In this document: piece by piece, positions 55,274-63,453 of the stretch
How positions within the stretch are numbered: position 1 is the first letter of the stretch
How the letters are laid out: the number at the start of each line of letters is the position of its first letter
Assembly: GCF_000403435.2 (NCBI RefSeq)
Contig: NZ_KE159703.1
Coordinates: forward strand, 186,001 to 250,000
Reading direction: 5' to 3'
Source of the DNA: Oscillibacter sp. 1-3
GTDB taxonomy: Bacteria > Bacillota > Clostridia > Oscillospirales > Oscillospiraceae
DNA length: 64,000 bases
Notes under the pieces: model-generated
What the model saw: only the letters and a program-made list of their open reading frames with translations
Told to the model about the DNA's origin: nothing
The model's database searches: none
Made by a program: the position numbers and the translations under genes

Positions 55274-56452
55274 ATGACTTCTCAGGAGATCAAGAGCCTG
55301 ACCCATCAGTATATCATGAACACCTACGGCCGCTTCCCCGTGGCCATTGACCACGGCCAGGGCGCGCGGCTCTACGACCCAGAGGGCCGGGAGTACGTCG
55401 ACTTCACCAGCGGCATCGGCGTCACGGACCTGGGCTATGGGTATCAGCCCTGGGCAGACGCCGTGGCGGCCCAGGCGAAGAAGCTCAATCACGTTTCCAA
55501 CCTCTTCTACACCGAGCCCGCCGCCCGCCTGGCGGAGATCCTCTGCAGGCGCACCGGGGAGAGCTGTGTCTTCTTCGCCAACGGCGGCGGAGAGGCCAAC
55601 GAGGGCCTCATCAAGCTGGCCCGAAAGTACAGCTTTGACAAGTACGGCCAGGGGCGGAGTACCATCATCACGCTGAAAAATTCCTTCCACGGCCGCACCG
55701 TCACCACCTTGAAGGCCACGGGGCAGGACGTGTTCCACAACTACTTCTTCCCCTTTACCGAGGGGTTCCGCTACGCCGCCGCCAACGATCTTGACTCCCT
55801 GAGGGCCGCCGCCGGCGAGGACGTGTGCGCCGTTATGGTGGAGCTGGTTCAGGGCGAGGGCGGCGTGCTGCCCCTGGAGCCGGACTATGTGAAGGCTCTG
55901 GCGGAGCTCTGCGCCGAAAAGGATTGGCTGCTGCTGGCGGACGAGGTCCAGACCGGCGTGGGCCGGACGGGCAGCCTCTTCGCCTTCCAGCAGTACGGCA
56001 TCCTGCCGGACGCGGTGTCCTTTGCCAAGGGCATCGCCGGGGGCCTGCCCATGAGCGGCATCCTGGCCAATGAGAAGTGCCGGAACGTGCTGGGGCCCGG
56101 CACCCACGCCACCACCTTCGGCGCCAATCCCGTCTGCGCCGCCGCGGGCCTGGTGGTGCAGGAGACCCTGAGCGACGCCTTTTTGGAGGAGATCAAGGCC
56201 AAGGGCGCATACCTCCGCGAGGGCATTGAATCGCTGGCCCTGCCCTGCTTCGACAGGACCCGGGGCCTGGGATTGATGATCGGCATCGAGGTCAAAGACG
56301 GCTTTACCAACAAGGACATCGCAAACCGGCTCATTGAAAACGGCCTCCTGGTGCTGACTGCGGGCCCCGGCATGCGCCTGCTGCCGCCGCTGGTCATCAC
56401 GAAGGAGGAGATGGATCAGGGGCTGGAGATCATGCGGAAGGTTTTGGCATAA
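55274..56452 (+). CDS. argD: acetylornithine aminotransferase
   Basis: ArgD transfers an amino group from glutamate to N-acetylglutamate semialdehyde. The 392-residue PLP enzyme has the class-III signature: [19 protein letters not shown] with PLP lysine in [13 protein letters not shown], and [21 protein letters not shown] at 55262-55266 favours the ATG at 55274 over one at 55268, which overlaps the argB stop. It is translationally close to argB. A terminator follows before argF. Confidence 0.96.
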   Translation: MTSQEIKSLTHQYIMNTYGRFPVAIDHGQGARLYDPEGREYVDFTSGIGVTDLGYGYQPWADAVAAQAKKLNHVSNLFYTEPAARLAEILCRRTGESCVFFANGGGEANEGLIKLARKYSFDKYGQGRSTIITLKNSFHGRTVTTLKATGQDVFHNYFFPFTEGFRYAAANDLDSLRAAAGEDVCAVMVELVQGEGGVLPLEPDYVKALAELCAEKDWLLLADEVQTGVGRTGSLFAFQQYGILPDAVSFAKGIAGGLPMSGILANEKCRNVLGPGTHATTFGANPVCAAAGLVVQETLSDAFLEEIKAKGAYLREGIESLALPCFDRTRGLGLMIGIEVKDGFTNKDIANRLIENGLLVLTAGPGMRLLPPLVITKEEMDQGLEIMRKVLA

Positions 56453-56466
56453 CAGATATATCCAGA

Positions 56467-56492
56467 CAGGCCGCCGAGGGTGGCGGCCCCTG
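56467..56492 (+). terminator. terminator after argD
   Basis: CAGGCCGCC (56467-56475) pairs with GGCGGCC-C-CTG (56482-56492) around GAGGGT, then TTTCTTTC. A second hairpin, GGGCCGGC/GCCGGCCC, follows at 56522-56543. Its loop recalls the AGGG hairpins, but the T-run marks it as a real terminator. Confidence 0.7.
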
Positions 56493-56588
56493 TTTCTTTC
56501 TATTAAAAAACCTCCTGCAGGGGGCCGGCGCTCTTGCCGGCCCGTTCCCCCCGGTTTTGCGAAATTGACGAAAGAGAGGCGTTCTCCC

Positions 56589-57572
56589 ATGAACAACCAC
56601 ACCCATTTCTTAAAGCTTTTGGACTTTACCCCTGCTGAGATTCAGCAGTTCCTGGACACTGCCGCCGATTTGAAGGCCAAGAAAAAGGCGGGGATTCCCC
56701 ACCGGTACTTAGAGGGCAAAAACGTGGCGTTGATCTTTGAGAAGACCTCCACCCGTACCCGCTGCGCCTTTGAGGTGGCGGCCCAGGACCTGGGGATGGG
56801 CTCCACCTACCTGGGGCCCACCGGCTCCCAGATCGGCGTGAAGGAGTCCATCGCCGACACCGCCCGGGTGCTGGGGAGGATGTACGACGGCGTCGAGTAC
56901 CGGGGATTCGGACAGGCGTTGGTGGAGGAGCTGGCGGCGCACGCCGGGGTGCCGGTGTTCAACGGGCTGACCAACGAGTTCCATCCCACCCAGATCTTGG
57001 CGGACTTTTTGACCATACAGGAGCATTTTGGAAAGCTCAAGGGCGTGAAGCTGGTGTACCTGGGGGACGCCCGGTTTAACATGGGCAACAGCCTGATGGT
57101 GGGCTGCGCCAAGATGGGGATGCACTTCGTGGCCTGCGCTCCCAAGGCGTATATGCCGGACCCCGCCCTGGTGGAGACCTGCCAAAAGATTGCCGGGGAG
57201 ACCGGCGCGGCGCTGGAGTTCATAGAGGACCCCATGGAGGCCGCAAAGGCCGCGGACGTGCTGTACACCGACGTGTGGGTCTCCATGGGCGAGCCGGTGG
57301 AGGTCTGGCAGGAGCGCATCGAGGCCCTGGGACCCTATCAGGTGACAAAGGCCCTGATGGACAACGCCGGCCCCCAGTGTAAGTTCATGCACTGCCTGCC
57401 CGCCTACCACGACCACAAGACCAAGGTGGGACGCGAGATGGGCGAGAAGTTTGGACGCAGCGCCATGGAGGTCCCCGACGAGGTCTTTGAGTCCCCGGCC
57501 TCCATCGTCTTCGACGAGGCGGAGAACCGGATGCACACCATCAAGGCGGTTATGTACGAGCTGATGAAGTGA
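56589..57572 (+). CDS. argF: ornithine carbamoyltransferase
   Basis: ArgF makes citrulline from ornithine and carbamoyl phosphate. The 327-residue protein has the carbamoyl-phosphate loop [20 protein letters not shown], and the ornithine-site HCLPAYHD (Cys). GAAAGAGAGGCG lies before the ATG at 56589. It is the last arg gene here. With argJ, argB, argC, argD, argG and argH it completes the pathway from glutamate to arginine. Confidence 0.96.
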   Translation: MNNHTHFLKLLDFTPAEIQQFLDTAADLKAKKKAGIPHRYLEGKNVALIFEKTSTRTRCAFEVAAQDLGMGSTYLGPTGSQIGVKESIADTARVLGRMYDGVEYRGFGQALVEELAAHAGVPVFNGLTNEFHPTQILADFLTIQEHFGKLKGVKLVYLGDARFNMGNSLMVGCAKMGMHFVACAPKAYMPDPALVETCQKIAGETGAALEFIEDPMEAAKAADVLYTDVWVSMGEPVEVWQERIEALGPYQVTKALMDNAGPQCKFMHCLPAYHDHKTKVGREMGEKFGRSAMEVPDEVFESPASIVFDEAENRMHTIKAVMYELMK

Positions 57573-57578
57573 ATAAAA

Positions 57579-57605
57579 ACCGCCTCCGGCAGCGCCGGAG
57601 GCGGT
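57579..57605. terminator. bidirectional terminator after argF
   Basis: A perfect 12-bp stem (57579-57590 with 57594-57605), loop AGC. The AAAA before it becomes a U-run for the minus-strand gene. Confidence 0.8.
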
Positions 57606-57672
57606 GAGGATATTGCAAAAAGCAGGGCGGCCGGATCAAAACGTGCCGCTCTTGTTTTGCGCTTTTACCCTG

Positions 57673-58083
57673 TCAGGGATGTTTTTGTCCGTTGCAGCGA
57701 TGTGAGCCCATGTCAAACCAGGTAATCAGCTCGCCGCATGCAGGGCACTTGTGCTGTTCAATCTTCTCGCGAAGCCATTGGGGAATGCCGACTTCCCGCA
57801 TACGCAGGGAATCGGGGATGACGGAGGCATGATTGCAGATGCCGTTGATGACCGGCTTTGTGCTGAATTCCCTCAACTTTTCACAGGGAAAATCCTGGCA
57901 CTCACAGCAGCGGCGAACACCGTGACACACAGCGCAGTCCAAAAATCCATGATCGGCGCAATTTTGACATCCCTTGCGGACGTAGTCGGAAAGACAGCCG
58001 TGACATTCGTCGGGAAAGGACGGACAGGCCCCGCAAAACAGACCGCATATTGACGCGCAGTCCTCATCTGGAATTCTTTTCAT
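57673..58083 (-). CDS. Cys-rich DUF3795-like protein
   Basis: This 136-residue protein is full of cysteines: ICGLFCGACPSF, ECHGCLSDYVRKGCQNC, LDCAVCHGVRRCCEC, then a C-terminal zinc ribbon (KCPACGELITW). The first part resembles DUF3795, a family of small metal-binding proteins of unknown role. The ATG at 58083 lies directly against a MITE-like element that begins 42 bases upstream. A longer frame to 58416 runs through the element and is not credible as a start. Confidence 0.75.
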   Translation of the reverse strand: MKRIPDEDCASICGLFCGACPSFPDECHGCLSDYVRKGCQNCADHGFLDCAVCHGVRRCCECQDFPCEKLREFSTKPVINGICNHASVIPDSLRMREVGIPQWLREKIEQHKCPACGELITWFDMGSHRCNGQKHP

Positions 58084-58124
58084 AGCTTGCCTCGCTCCAA
58101 TCAGAGTAGATTGGTCAATACTAG

Positions 58125-58281
58125 GCCTTGTTTGAAAAAAGCGGAATGCCCAACGGCGAGAGATGTTTTCGCCAATCAAGGCAAATTTTTGCAGGCGGGC
58201 TGACGCCCGGCAAGAAAACTTAACGCAGAGTGGCGGATAAAGATCCACCGTTTGGGCGTTTTGACTTTTTTCAAACAAGGC
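58125..58281. mobile_element. 157-bp MITE-like element
   Basis: Perfect 17-bp terminal inverted repeats (58125-58141 and 58265-58281, GCCTTGTTTGAAAAAAG on the left) enclose 123 bases without a gene; similarity continues inward (GCCCAACGG against CCGTTTGGGC). No clear target duplication is seen. The ends recall IS5-like termini, so a full-length relative with transposase may exist elsewhere in the genome. The element stands in the promoter region of the DUF3795-like gene. Confidence 0.7.
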
Positions 58282-58519
58282 TTGAATATAAAGTATACTT
58301 AAATTATGCGGACAAGTCAATACAGCAAGAGAGGAATACTCAGGGCTTTGCCCCGGGACCCCGCAGACTTTGCAAAGGCTTGCGAAACCTTTTTCCGTGC
58401 TTCGCGCCTCTTTCATGCGTTTGCCCGGGGAACACCCAAAGCCGCGAGGGCCGACAGCAGGTGTCCTTTTGGCCTGTTGTCAAAAATGTCTGGTTAGGGG
58501 CCTTTCTTCCAAAATCGGC

Positions 58520-58548
58520 TTGACAGCCGCGTCTGTCCCTCCTAAAAT
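58520..58548 (+). promoter_or_regulatory. sigma-A promoter of malQ
   Basis: Perfect TTGACA (58520-58525), 17 bases, TAAAAT (58543-58548). The leader to the ATG is about 30 bases. The preceding 58282-58519 holds no gene; it has a CAGGGCTTTGCCC-type repeat near 58340 shared with the argC-argJ spacer. Confidence 0.8.
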
Positions 58549-58585
58549 AGAATAGCAATTCTAGCAGACAAGAGGAGAGGGTTTT

Positions 58586-60058
58586 ATGGAACGTTCCGCC
58601 GGCATTCTGCTGCCGATTTTTTCCCTGCCGGGGGCCTATGGCGCCGGCGTCCTGGGGACGGAGGCCCGAGAGTTTGTGGATTTCCTCCGCGATGCCGGAC
58701 AGAAGTGGTGGCAGATTCTGCCCATCGGCCCCACTGGGGCGGGCAACTCCCCCTATACCAGCGAGTCCACCTTCGCGGGCAGCCCCCTGCTGATCGACTT
58801 GGAGCATCTGGCGGCGGAGGGGCTGCTGGACCGGTCCGACCTGGAGGGCGCCCGGGTGCCGCCCTCGGACCGGATCGACTACGGAGAGCTGTACCGGCTG
58901 CGGGAGCCCCTGCTGCGCAAGGCCTTCCAGCGGGCCAGGGGGAAGGGGGACGAGGCCGTCCGGGCTTTCGCGGAGAAAAATCCCTGGCTGGCGGAATACG
59001 TGCTGTACCGGGCCGCCAAGATCCACTTTGAAAACGCGGCCTGGTTCGACTGGCCGGACGAGGGCCTGCGCCGCCACGAGCCGGAGGCCCTGGACCGCTG
59101 GCGGCGGGAGCTTCAGGAGGATGTGGCCTTCCGCTCCTACGTGCAGTACTGGTTTTTCACCCAGTGGGCGGAGCTGAAGGACTACGCCAACGGAAACGGC
59201 GTGGGAATCATCGGCGATATGCCCATCTATGTCTCCCTGGACTCCGCTGACGTGTGGTCGGAGCGGGGGGAGTTTCTGCTGGACGGCGAGGGCCGTCCCT
59301 CCAAGGTGGCGGGGGTGCCGCCGGACTACTTCTCGGAGGAGGGCCAGCTCTGGGGCAATCCCCTGTACGACTGGCCAGCCATGAAGCGGGACGGCTTCGG
59401 CTGGTGGATTCGCCGGGTGGAGGGGGCCAGCAGGCTCTTCGACGCCATCCGCATCGATCACTTCCGGGGACTGGAGAGCTACTGGGCCGTTCCCGCCGGG
59501 TCCGACACCGCCAAGACGGGGGCCTGGGAGAAGGGCCCCGGCATGGATTTGCTGCGGGTGCTCATCAGCTGGTTTCCCAAGACCACATACATTGCCGAGG
59601 ATCTGGGAATCCTCACCGACGATGTCCACCGGCTGCGGGAGGAGGCGGGCCTGCCGGGAATGAAGGTTCTGGAGTTCGCCTTCTCCGGGCCGGACAACGC
59701 GTATCTTCCCCACCACTACAAGCCCGGCTGCATCTGCTACACCGGAACCCACGACAACGACACCGCCGCGGGCTGGTACGCCCACGCCTCGGAGGAGGAG
59801 CGGGCCTTTGTGAAGACGTACCTGGGCGTGTCCGACGCCGGGAGCGCGGCGCGGGCCCTGCTCCGGTGCGGGCAGGGCAGCGTGGCGGAGCTGTTCGTGG
59901 CCCAGATGCAGGACTACCTGGGCCTTGGCAGCGAGGCGCGGCTCAACGTCCCTGGCGTGGCGGAGGGCAACTGGCGCTGGCGGCTGCTGCCCGGACAGGT
60001 CACGGAGGCGCTGGCGGAGGAGATCCGTGCCATGACGGCGGCGTTCAGCCGGTGCTGA
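58586..60058 (+). CDS. malQ: 4-alpha-glucanotransferase
   Basis: This 490-residue GH77 amylomaltase moves glucan segments between maltodextrins. It has the start RSAGILLPIFSLPGAYGAGVLG and WWQILPIGPTGAGNSPYTSESTFAG. Catalytic residues lie in AIRIDHFRG (nucleophile Asp), YIAEDLG (acid Glu) and YTGTHDNDTAAGW (Asp). AGAGGAGAGGGTTTT precedes the ATG. It is monocistronic with a strong promoter and terminator. Glycogen phosphorylase or other maltose genes are not in the window. Confidence 0.96.
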   Translation: MERSAGILLPIFSLPGAYGAGVLGTEAREFVDFLRDAGQKWWQILPIGPTGAGNSPYTSESTFAGSPLLIDLEHLAAEGLLDRSDLEGARVPPSDRIDYGELYRLREPLLRKAFQRARGKGDEAVRAFAEKNPWLAEYVLYRAAKIHFENAAWFDWPDEGLRRHEPEALDRWRRELQEDVAFRSYVQYWFFTQWAELKDYANGNGVGIIGDMPIYVSLDSADVWSERGEFLLDGEGRPSKVAGVPPDYFSEEGQLWGNPLYDWPAMKRDGFGWWIRRVEGASRLFDAIRIDHFRGLESYWAVPAGSDTAKTGAWEKGPGMDLLRVLISWFPKTTYIAEDLGILTDDVHRLREEAGLPGMKVLEFAFSGPDNAYLPHHYKPGCICYTGTHDNDTAAGWYAHASEEERAFVKTYLGVSDAGSAARALLRCGQGSVAELFVAQMQDYLGLGSEARLNVPGVAEGNWRWRLLPGQVTEALAEEIRAMTAAFSRC

Positions 60059-60117
60059 GCTGGGCGCGGCGGAGCGGAGACGTTCCCAGGGCCTTCTCCC
60101 GTGAATACAGGTTCTAA

Positions 60118-60150
60118 GGGCAGGGCGGACCATTTTGGTCCGCCCTGCCC
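60118..60150 (+). terminator. terminator of malQ
   Basis: A perfect 15-bp stem (60118-60132 with 60136-60150), loop TTT, then GTTTTTACTG. Confidence 0.93.
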
Positions 60151-60154
60151 GTTT

Positions 60155-60976
60155 TTACTGCCACGCAATTAGACCCAGATGTTTGCCAAGCGCGTCCAAA
60201 TGCGACTCGTCCAGGGCTCCGGCATGAATATCCGCATAAAATCCATTGCTTCGTATCCACGCGATGAGCGTTTCCTCGGAATACATCACCGCAATTCCAT
60301 ACGCGTTGAACTCCGGTAAGAGGTGATAGCGGTCATTGCAGAAGCTCTCTAATTCCCTTTCAATATCGAGGGTTGTTACAAAGCTTCCTTTGCATCTTCC
60401 CTTCTTAAAAACGGGCTTGTTTTCCAGAGCGATTGTAAGCATTCTGCCTGCGCAGAACTGATAACAGGAAAAGCCGCTCCGCTCTATATTCCATTCCCGT
60501 TTGTAATATTGCGCAAGGCGCCCGCCTGTGATCTCATAGCCGGCAATTGGCGCCCGCTTCTTTTTGAAGAAGACGAGGATTCCCTGCTCTTCATAAATTT
60601 CATCCAGGGGTAAAAAGCGCTCCGCGCCCGCAAAATATTCCTCCTGATGATGAATCGCTGTATAGATCAGCTTTAATTCCTCGGGGAAAGGGCGGCCTAG
60701 TTTTTCCTCAACCGCGGAGAAATCGACCGTTTCCTCTGTGTTGAGGTTCATGAACAGGCTCATTTTTAAGAGCATAGTCCGCAGATCCGCGTACTCCGGC
60801 TCCAGCAGCCTGTGATTGTCCCATAGACGAACCGCCCGGTCGTCTTCACAGATCGGGTGTTCTGACTGGATCAACTCCGGTTTGATGATGGAGAGGCTTG
60901 CATACCCGCACATCTGCGTTTCATCATATCGGCCATAATAGACCTTTTTCCTGTAAAAGTAAAATCCCTCTTTCAT
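60155..60976 (-). CDS. SMI1/KNR4 (SUKH)-like protein
   Basis: This 273-residue soluble protein has a central SUKH-like stretch (VDFSAVEEKLGRPFPEELKLIYTAIHHQEE, then FLPLDEIYEEQGILVFF). SUKH proteins are often immunity proteins against nuclease toxins or contact-dependent toxins, but here no toxin partner is seen. GGAGGGCGAAAA precedes the ATG at 60976. Composition is more AT-rich than neighbours, which suggests transfer. The N-terminal ~90 residues and the C-terminal ~90 residues are not recognised. Confidence 0.7.
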   Translation of the reverse strand: MKEGFYFYRKKVYYGRYDETQMCGYASLSIIKPELIQSEHPICEDDRAVRLWDNHRLLEPEYADLRTMLLKMSLFMNLNTEETVDFSAVEEKLGRPFPEELKLIYTAIHHQEEYFAGAERFLPLDEIYEEQGILVFFKKKRAPIAGYEITGGRLAQYYKREWNIERSGFSCYQFCAGRMLTIALENKPVFKKGRCKGSFVTTLDIERELESFCNDRYHLLPEFNAYGIAVMYSEETLIAWIRSNGFYADIHAGALDESHLDALGKHLGLIAWQ

Positions 60977-61039
60977 TTTTCGCCCTCCGTCCGCTTTGGC
61001 CGTCCAATGACGACGCAAAGCGCCGCTTTTATATTGTGC

Positions 61040-61453
61040 TCACAGCGCCATCAGCAGCGTCCCCGCGCCGATGAGGACACAGCCGGCCAGGGATTTGGCG
61101 GTGAATTTCTCGTGGAGAAAGACGAAGGCCAGCGCCAGCGTGATGACCACGCTGAGCTTGTCGACAGGCACCACCTTGGAGGCCTCGCCGATCTGGAGGG
61201 CCTTGTAGTAGCACAGCCAGGAGGCCCCGGTGGCAAGACCGGAGAGGATCAGAAACAGCCAGCTCCTCCGGCTGATGTCCGTGATGCCGCCCTGGGCGTT
61301 GGTGACAAACACCATGCCCCAGGCCATAACCAGCACCACGACGGTGCGGATGGCGGTGGCCAGGTTGGAGGACACGCCCTCAATACCCACCTTTGCCAGG
61401 ATAGAGGTCAGGGCGGCGAAGACCGCCGATAAAAGGGCCAGGATGAACCACAT
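61040..61453 (-). CDS. half-size EamA-family transporter
   Basis: This 137-residue protein has four or five helices matching a single EamA domain (SAVFAALTSILAKVGIEGVSSNLATAIR; SWLCYYKALQIGEASKVVPVDKLSVV; LHEKFTAKSLAGCVLIGAGTLL). Ten-helix family members have two such domains, so this one should dimerise, like small multidrug-resistance proteins. It lies downstream of a GNAT gene and may be in a three-gene minus-strand group with the CAT-like gene. Confidence 0.85.
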   Translation of the reverse strand: MWFILALLSAVFAALTSILAKVGIEGVSSNLATAIRTVVVLVMAWGMVFVTNAQGGITDISRRSWLFLILSGLATGASWLCYYKALQIGEASKVVPVDKLSVVITLALAFVFLHEKFTAKSLAGCVLIGAGTLLMAL

Positions 61454-61516
61454 AGCAACGCTTCCCTTCTTCCGAGATATGTTCAGATGCCGGATGCCGC
61501 GGGGCGGGCCCCGCTG

Positions 61517-61948
61517 TCACAGAGGCTTTTCCATGGCCACGTGGGGCACCGGGGCGCACTCCATGATGAAGACCTCGCTGGTGGTCTTATAGCCGCGGCG
61601 GGCATAGAAGGGCTGGGCCGTCACCCGGGCGTCCAGGTACATGGTCTTTCCGCCCTGCTCCGCCGCCATGGCCTCCATCCGCTCCAGCAGCTCCCCGCCG
61701 ATGCCGCTGCCCTGGAGCGCGAAGTCCACGCACAGATATTCCACCTTGAATACCTCCTTGTGGCTCATGACGCCGACGCCCAGAAGCTGCCCGCCGTCAA
61801 AGGCGCCGATGACGGCGGACTCCTTTTCGCAGCTGAAATCCTCCTTGTGGATGTCCAGGCCCAGGGGAATCCGCATGACCCGGTTCCGCAGCTCCAGCGT
61901 CTCCAGGTACTCCGCCGAGCCGTATTCGATGGGTTTGATCTGCCGCAT
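61517..61948 (-). CDS. GNAT-family N-acetyltransferase
   Basis: This 143-residue single-domain GNAT is of the ElaA/YjcF-like type. The acetyl-CoA loop is LQGSGIGGELLERMEAMA, preceded by VEYLCVDF and followed by FYARRGYKTTSEVFIMECAP. Its N-terminus (EYGSAEYLETLELRNRVMRIPLG) is typical of this branch. AGGAGGCGTACAT lies before the ATG at 61948. The substrate is unknown. It is 76 bases downstream of the CAT-like gene. Confidence 0.85.
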   Translation of the reverse strand: MRQIKPIEYGSAEYLETLELRNRVMRIPLGLDIHKEDFSCEKESAVIGAFDGGQLLGVGVMSHKEVFKVEYLCVDFALQGSGIGGELLERMEAMAAEQGGKTMYLDARVTAQPFYARRGYKTTSEVFIMECAPVPHVAMEKPL

Positions 61949-62024
61949 ATGTACGCCTCCTGAAAATATGATAAAAGATTATAGCACGCAGGGGATGCCC
62001 TGCCAAGGCGGGGAGGCGGAAATT

Positions 62025-62642
62025 TCACAATTTCAGTCCCCGGATCTCTGCCTGGAGGCGCTCCAGAAACCGCGCCGCGGGGATGCCGTCCAGCTGGGTG
62101 TGGTGAAACTGGAAGGAGACGGGGAGCTCGGTCCGCAAAAGCCTCTTCCGGTACCGTCCCCAGATCAGGAAGGGGTTGTTGTAAACGCCGGCGTAGATGT
62201 TCACCGCGCCGTCTATGTCGTATTGGGCCAGGGCGGAGGTGCCGATGACCATATAGTCCTCCAGGTCGTGGGGGCGGCCGGTGCCGCGCACCCGCTCGGT
62301 GAGGGCCAGGTAGTCCCGCTCAAACTGCTCCAGGTCCTGGGAGAAGGGAATGTCGCAGGTGCTGATCCCGCCGCCAGCGGCAACGACGGTGTTCACCGCG
62401 ATGCGGTCGTACTGGATCAGCTTGTCCCCCGCCGGCAGCAGGTAGAGCTCCTCTGTCCGAAAGGCCGCCGCGCCGATGCACCAGCACATGAGCATGTTGA
62501 ATTTGCGGCCGCGCCTGCGGCTGAGCCTTGCCAGGTTTGTGACGTCCAGGGTTTTGAAAAGCGTCACCATGGGCATGGGGGCGTTCATCCACAGGGCAAA
62601 CGCCTCGGCGCGGCCGGTCTGGCCGGGATCGATCTCTCTCAT
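62025..62642 (-). CDS. chloramphenicol-acetyltransferase-like O-acetyltransferase
   Basis: This 205-residue CatA-like enzyme has the catalytic motif as SFQFHHTQLDGIPAARFL (H-H-x3-DG) near the C-terminus, and NMLMCWCIGAAAF and FLIWGRY match type-A CAT folds. The N-terminal helix lies in EAFALWMNAPMPMVTL. Whether it gives chloramphenicol resistance is uncertain; many genomic CAT-like genes do not. The gene is slightly shorter than usual (~215). The leader region of the TM1266-like gene lies upstream, transcribed away. Confidence 0.85.
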   Translation of the reverse strand: MREIDPGQTGRAEAFALWMNAPMPMVTLFKTLDVTNLARLSRRRGRKFNMLMCWCIGAAAFRTEELYLLPAGDKLIQYDRIAVNTVVAAGGGISTCDIPFSQDLEQFERDYLALTERVRGTGRPHDLEDYMVIGTSALAQYDIDGAVNIYAGVYNNPFLIWGRYRKRLLRTELPVSFQFHHTQLDGIPAARFLERLQAEIRGLKL

Positions 62643-62774
62643 TGTTCAACACTCCTCTCAAAAATCGGAAATTGTACCGCATTGTACCACGGAAGTTCCC
62701 GCAAATCAAGGATGAGGCCCCGGCCCGCTCTCTTTTGCGCGGGCCGGCCCGGGGTTTGGCGGGCGCGGGGGAGC

Positions 62775-62804
62775 TTGACATTCCGCCCTGTTTTGTGGTA
62801 TTAT
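62775..62804 (+). promoter_or_regulatory. promoter of an attenuated leader
   Basis: Perfect TTGACA (62775-62780), 18 bases, TATTAT (62799-62804); start expected near 62811, about 186 bases before the TM1266-like ATG. Confidence 0.75.
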
Positions 62805-62810
62805 TTTCTT

Positions 62811-62971
62811 GTTCCCGGGAAGTTTTCTGACCGGCGGACGGTAAAATTCATTCTGTCGTTCTGGCAGCGAGGCATGAGACCCGAGCTGTAAGAGGAGAGA
62901 GGTGGCGCGGGGGCTCCCGCGTCCTGTCAGGTTATGCCACACCCCTCCGCCAAACGGCGGAGGGGTGTTTT
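62811..62971 (+). promoter_or_regulatory. candidate riboswitch-like or attenuator leader with intrinsic terminator
   Basis: The leader has a GCGGG/CCCGC hairpin (62907-62911 with 62916-62920), a GTGGC/GCCAC long-range pair (62902-62906 with 62936-62940) and a perfect 13-bp terminator (62939-62951 with 62956-62968, loop AAAC) followed by TTT. The long-range pair overlaps the first bases of the terminator, so the two folds compete. GGTGGCGCGG...CGCGTCCT resembles a T-box antiterminator but lacks the NACC core, so it is not a standard T-box. Confidence 0.55.
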
Positions 62972-62996
62972 AGATTTCAGGAGAGGAGGGACTTGT

Positions 62997-63254
62997 ATGG
63001 AGACCCGGGTGGCTTTGATCGCCGTCATCGTCCGCCAGGGCGGCGCCGTGGCGGAGCTGAACGGCCTGCTGCACCAGTACGCAGAGCATATTATCGGACG
63101 GATGGGCGTACCCTATCCGGCGAGAGGCGTCAATGTCATCAGCGTTGCCATGGACGCGCCGGCGGATGTGATCTCGGCGCTGTCCGGCAAGCTGGGGCGG
63201 CTCCCCGGCGTGACGGCCAAGACGGTGTACGCGCCGGAGGCGGCGCTGCAATAA
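62997..63254 (+). CDS. TM1266-like regulator associated with iron-only hydrogenase
   Basis: This 85-residue ferredoxin-like-fold protein resembles the TM1266/iron-only hydrogenase system regulator family (ETRVALIAVIVRQGGAVAELNGLLHQYAEHIIGRMGVPY; INVISVAM-like VNVISVAMDAPADVISALSGKLG). Such proteins are ACT-like/NikR-like and usually lie near hydrogenase maturation genes, which are not in this window. GGAGAGGAGGG precedes the ATG at 62997. The strong terminator upstream implies control by attenuation. Confidence 0.85.
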   Translation: METRVALIAVIVRQGGAVAELNGLLHQYAEHIIGRMGVPYPARGVNVISVAMDAPADVISALSGKLGRLPGVTAKTVYAPEAALQ

Positions 63255-63453
63255 AAGACTGCGCCCGCCCTTTTGGGCCCCCGCGCGAGCCCGGCGGCTG
63301 CGCAGCCCCTGGCAGCTCTGCCGCTTAGGGATGCGGCGCGCCCCATGCGGGTAAGCGGGCCGGACGGGGAGAGGAGCGGAACATAAGCGGTATTTCCTCC
63401 GACGAGACGCCGGGGCGCGGCCTCGGCAACAATCAGAAAAAGAGGCGTTCATC
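63255..63453. repeat. spacer with dispersed GC-rich repeat
   Basis: No gene is seen. The segment resembles 48205-48346: GGGCCCCCGC near 63276, GGGGAGAGGAG near 63367 and ATTTCCTCCGACGA near 63392-63405. AGAGGCG near the end serves the next gene. Confidence 0.5.

Noticed and set aside
58084-58416. N-terminal extension of the DUF3795-like protein
   Set aside because: The longer frame runs through the MITE and a repeat-like stretch; the Cys-rich domain starts exactly at the ATG at 58083.
62890-62930. Canonical T-box riboswitch
   Set aside because: GGTGG...CGCGTCC resembles the antiterminator but the NACC core is missing, no stem I specifier could be identified, and the gene is not amino-acid related.
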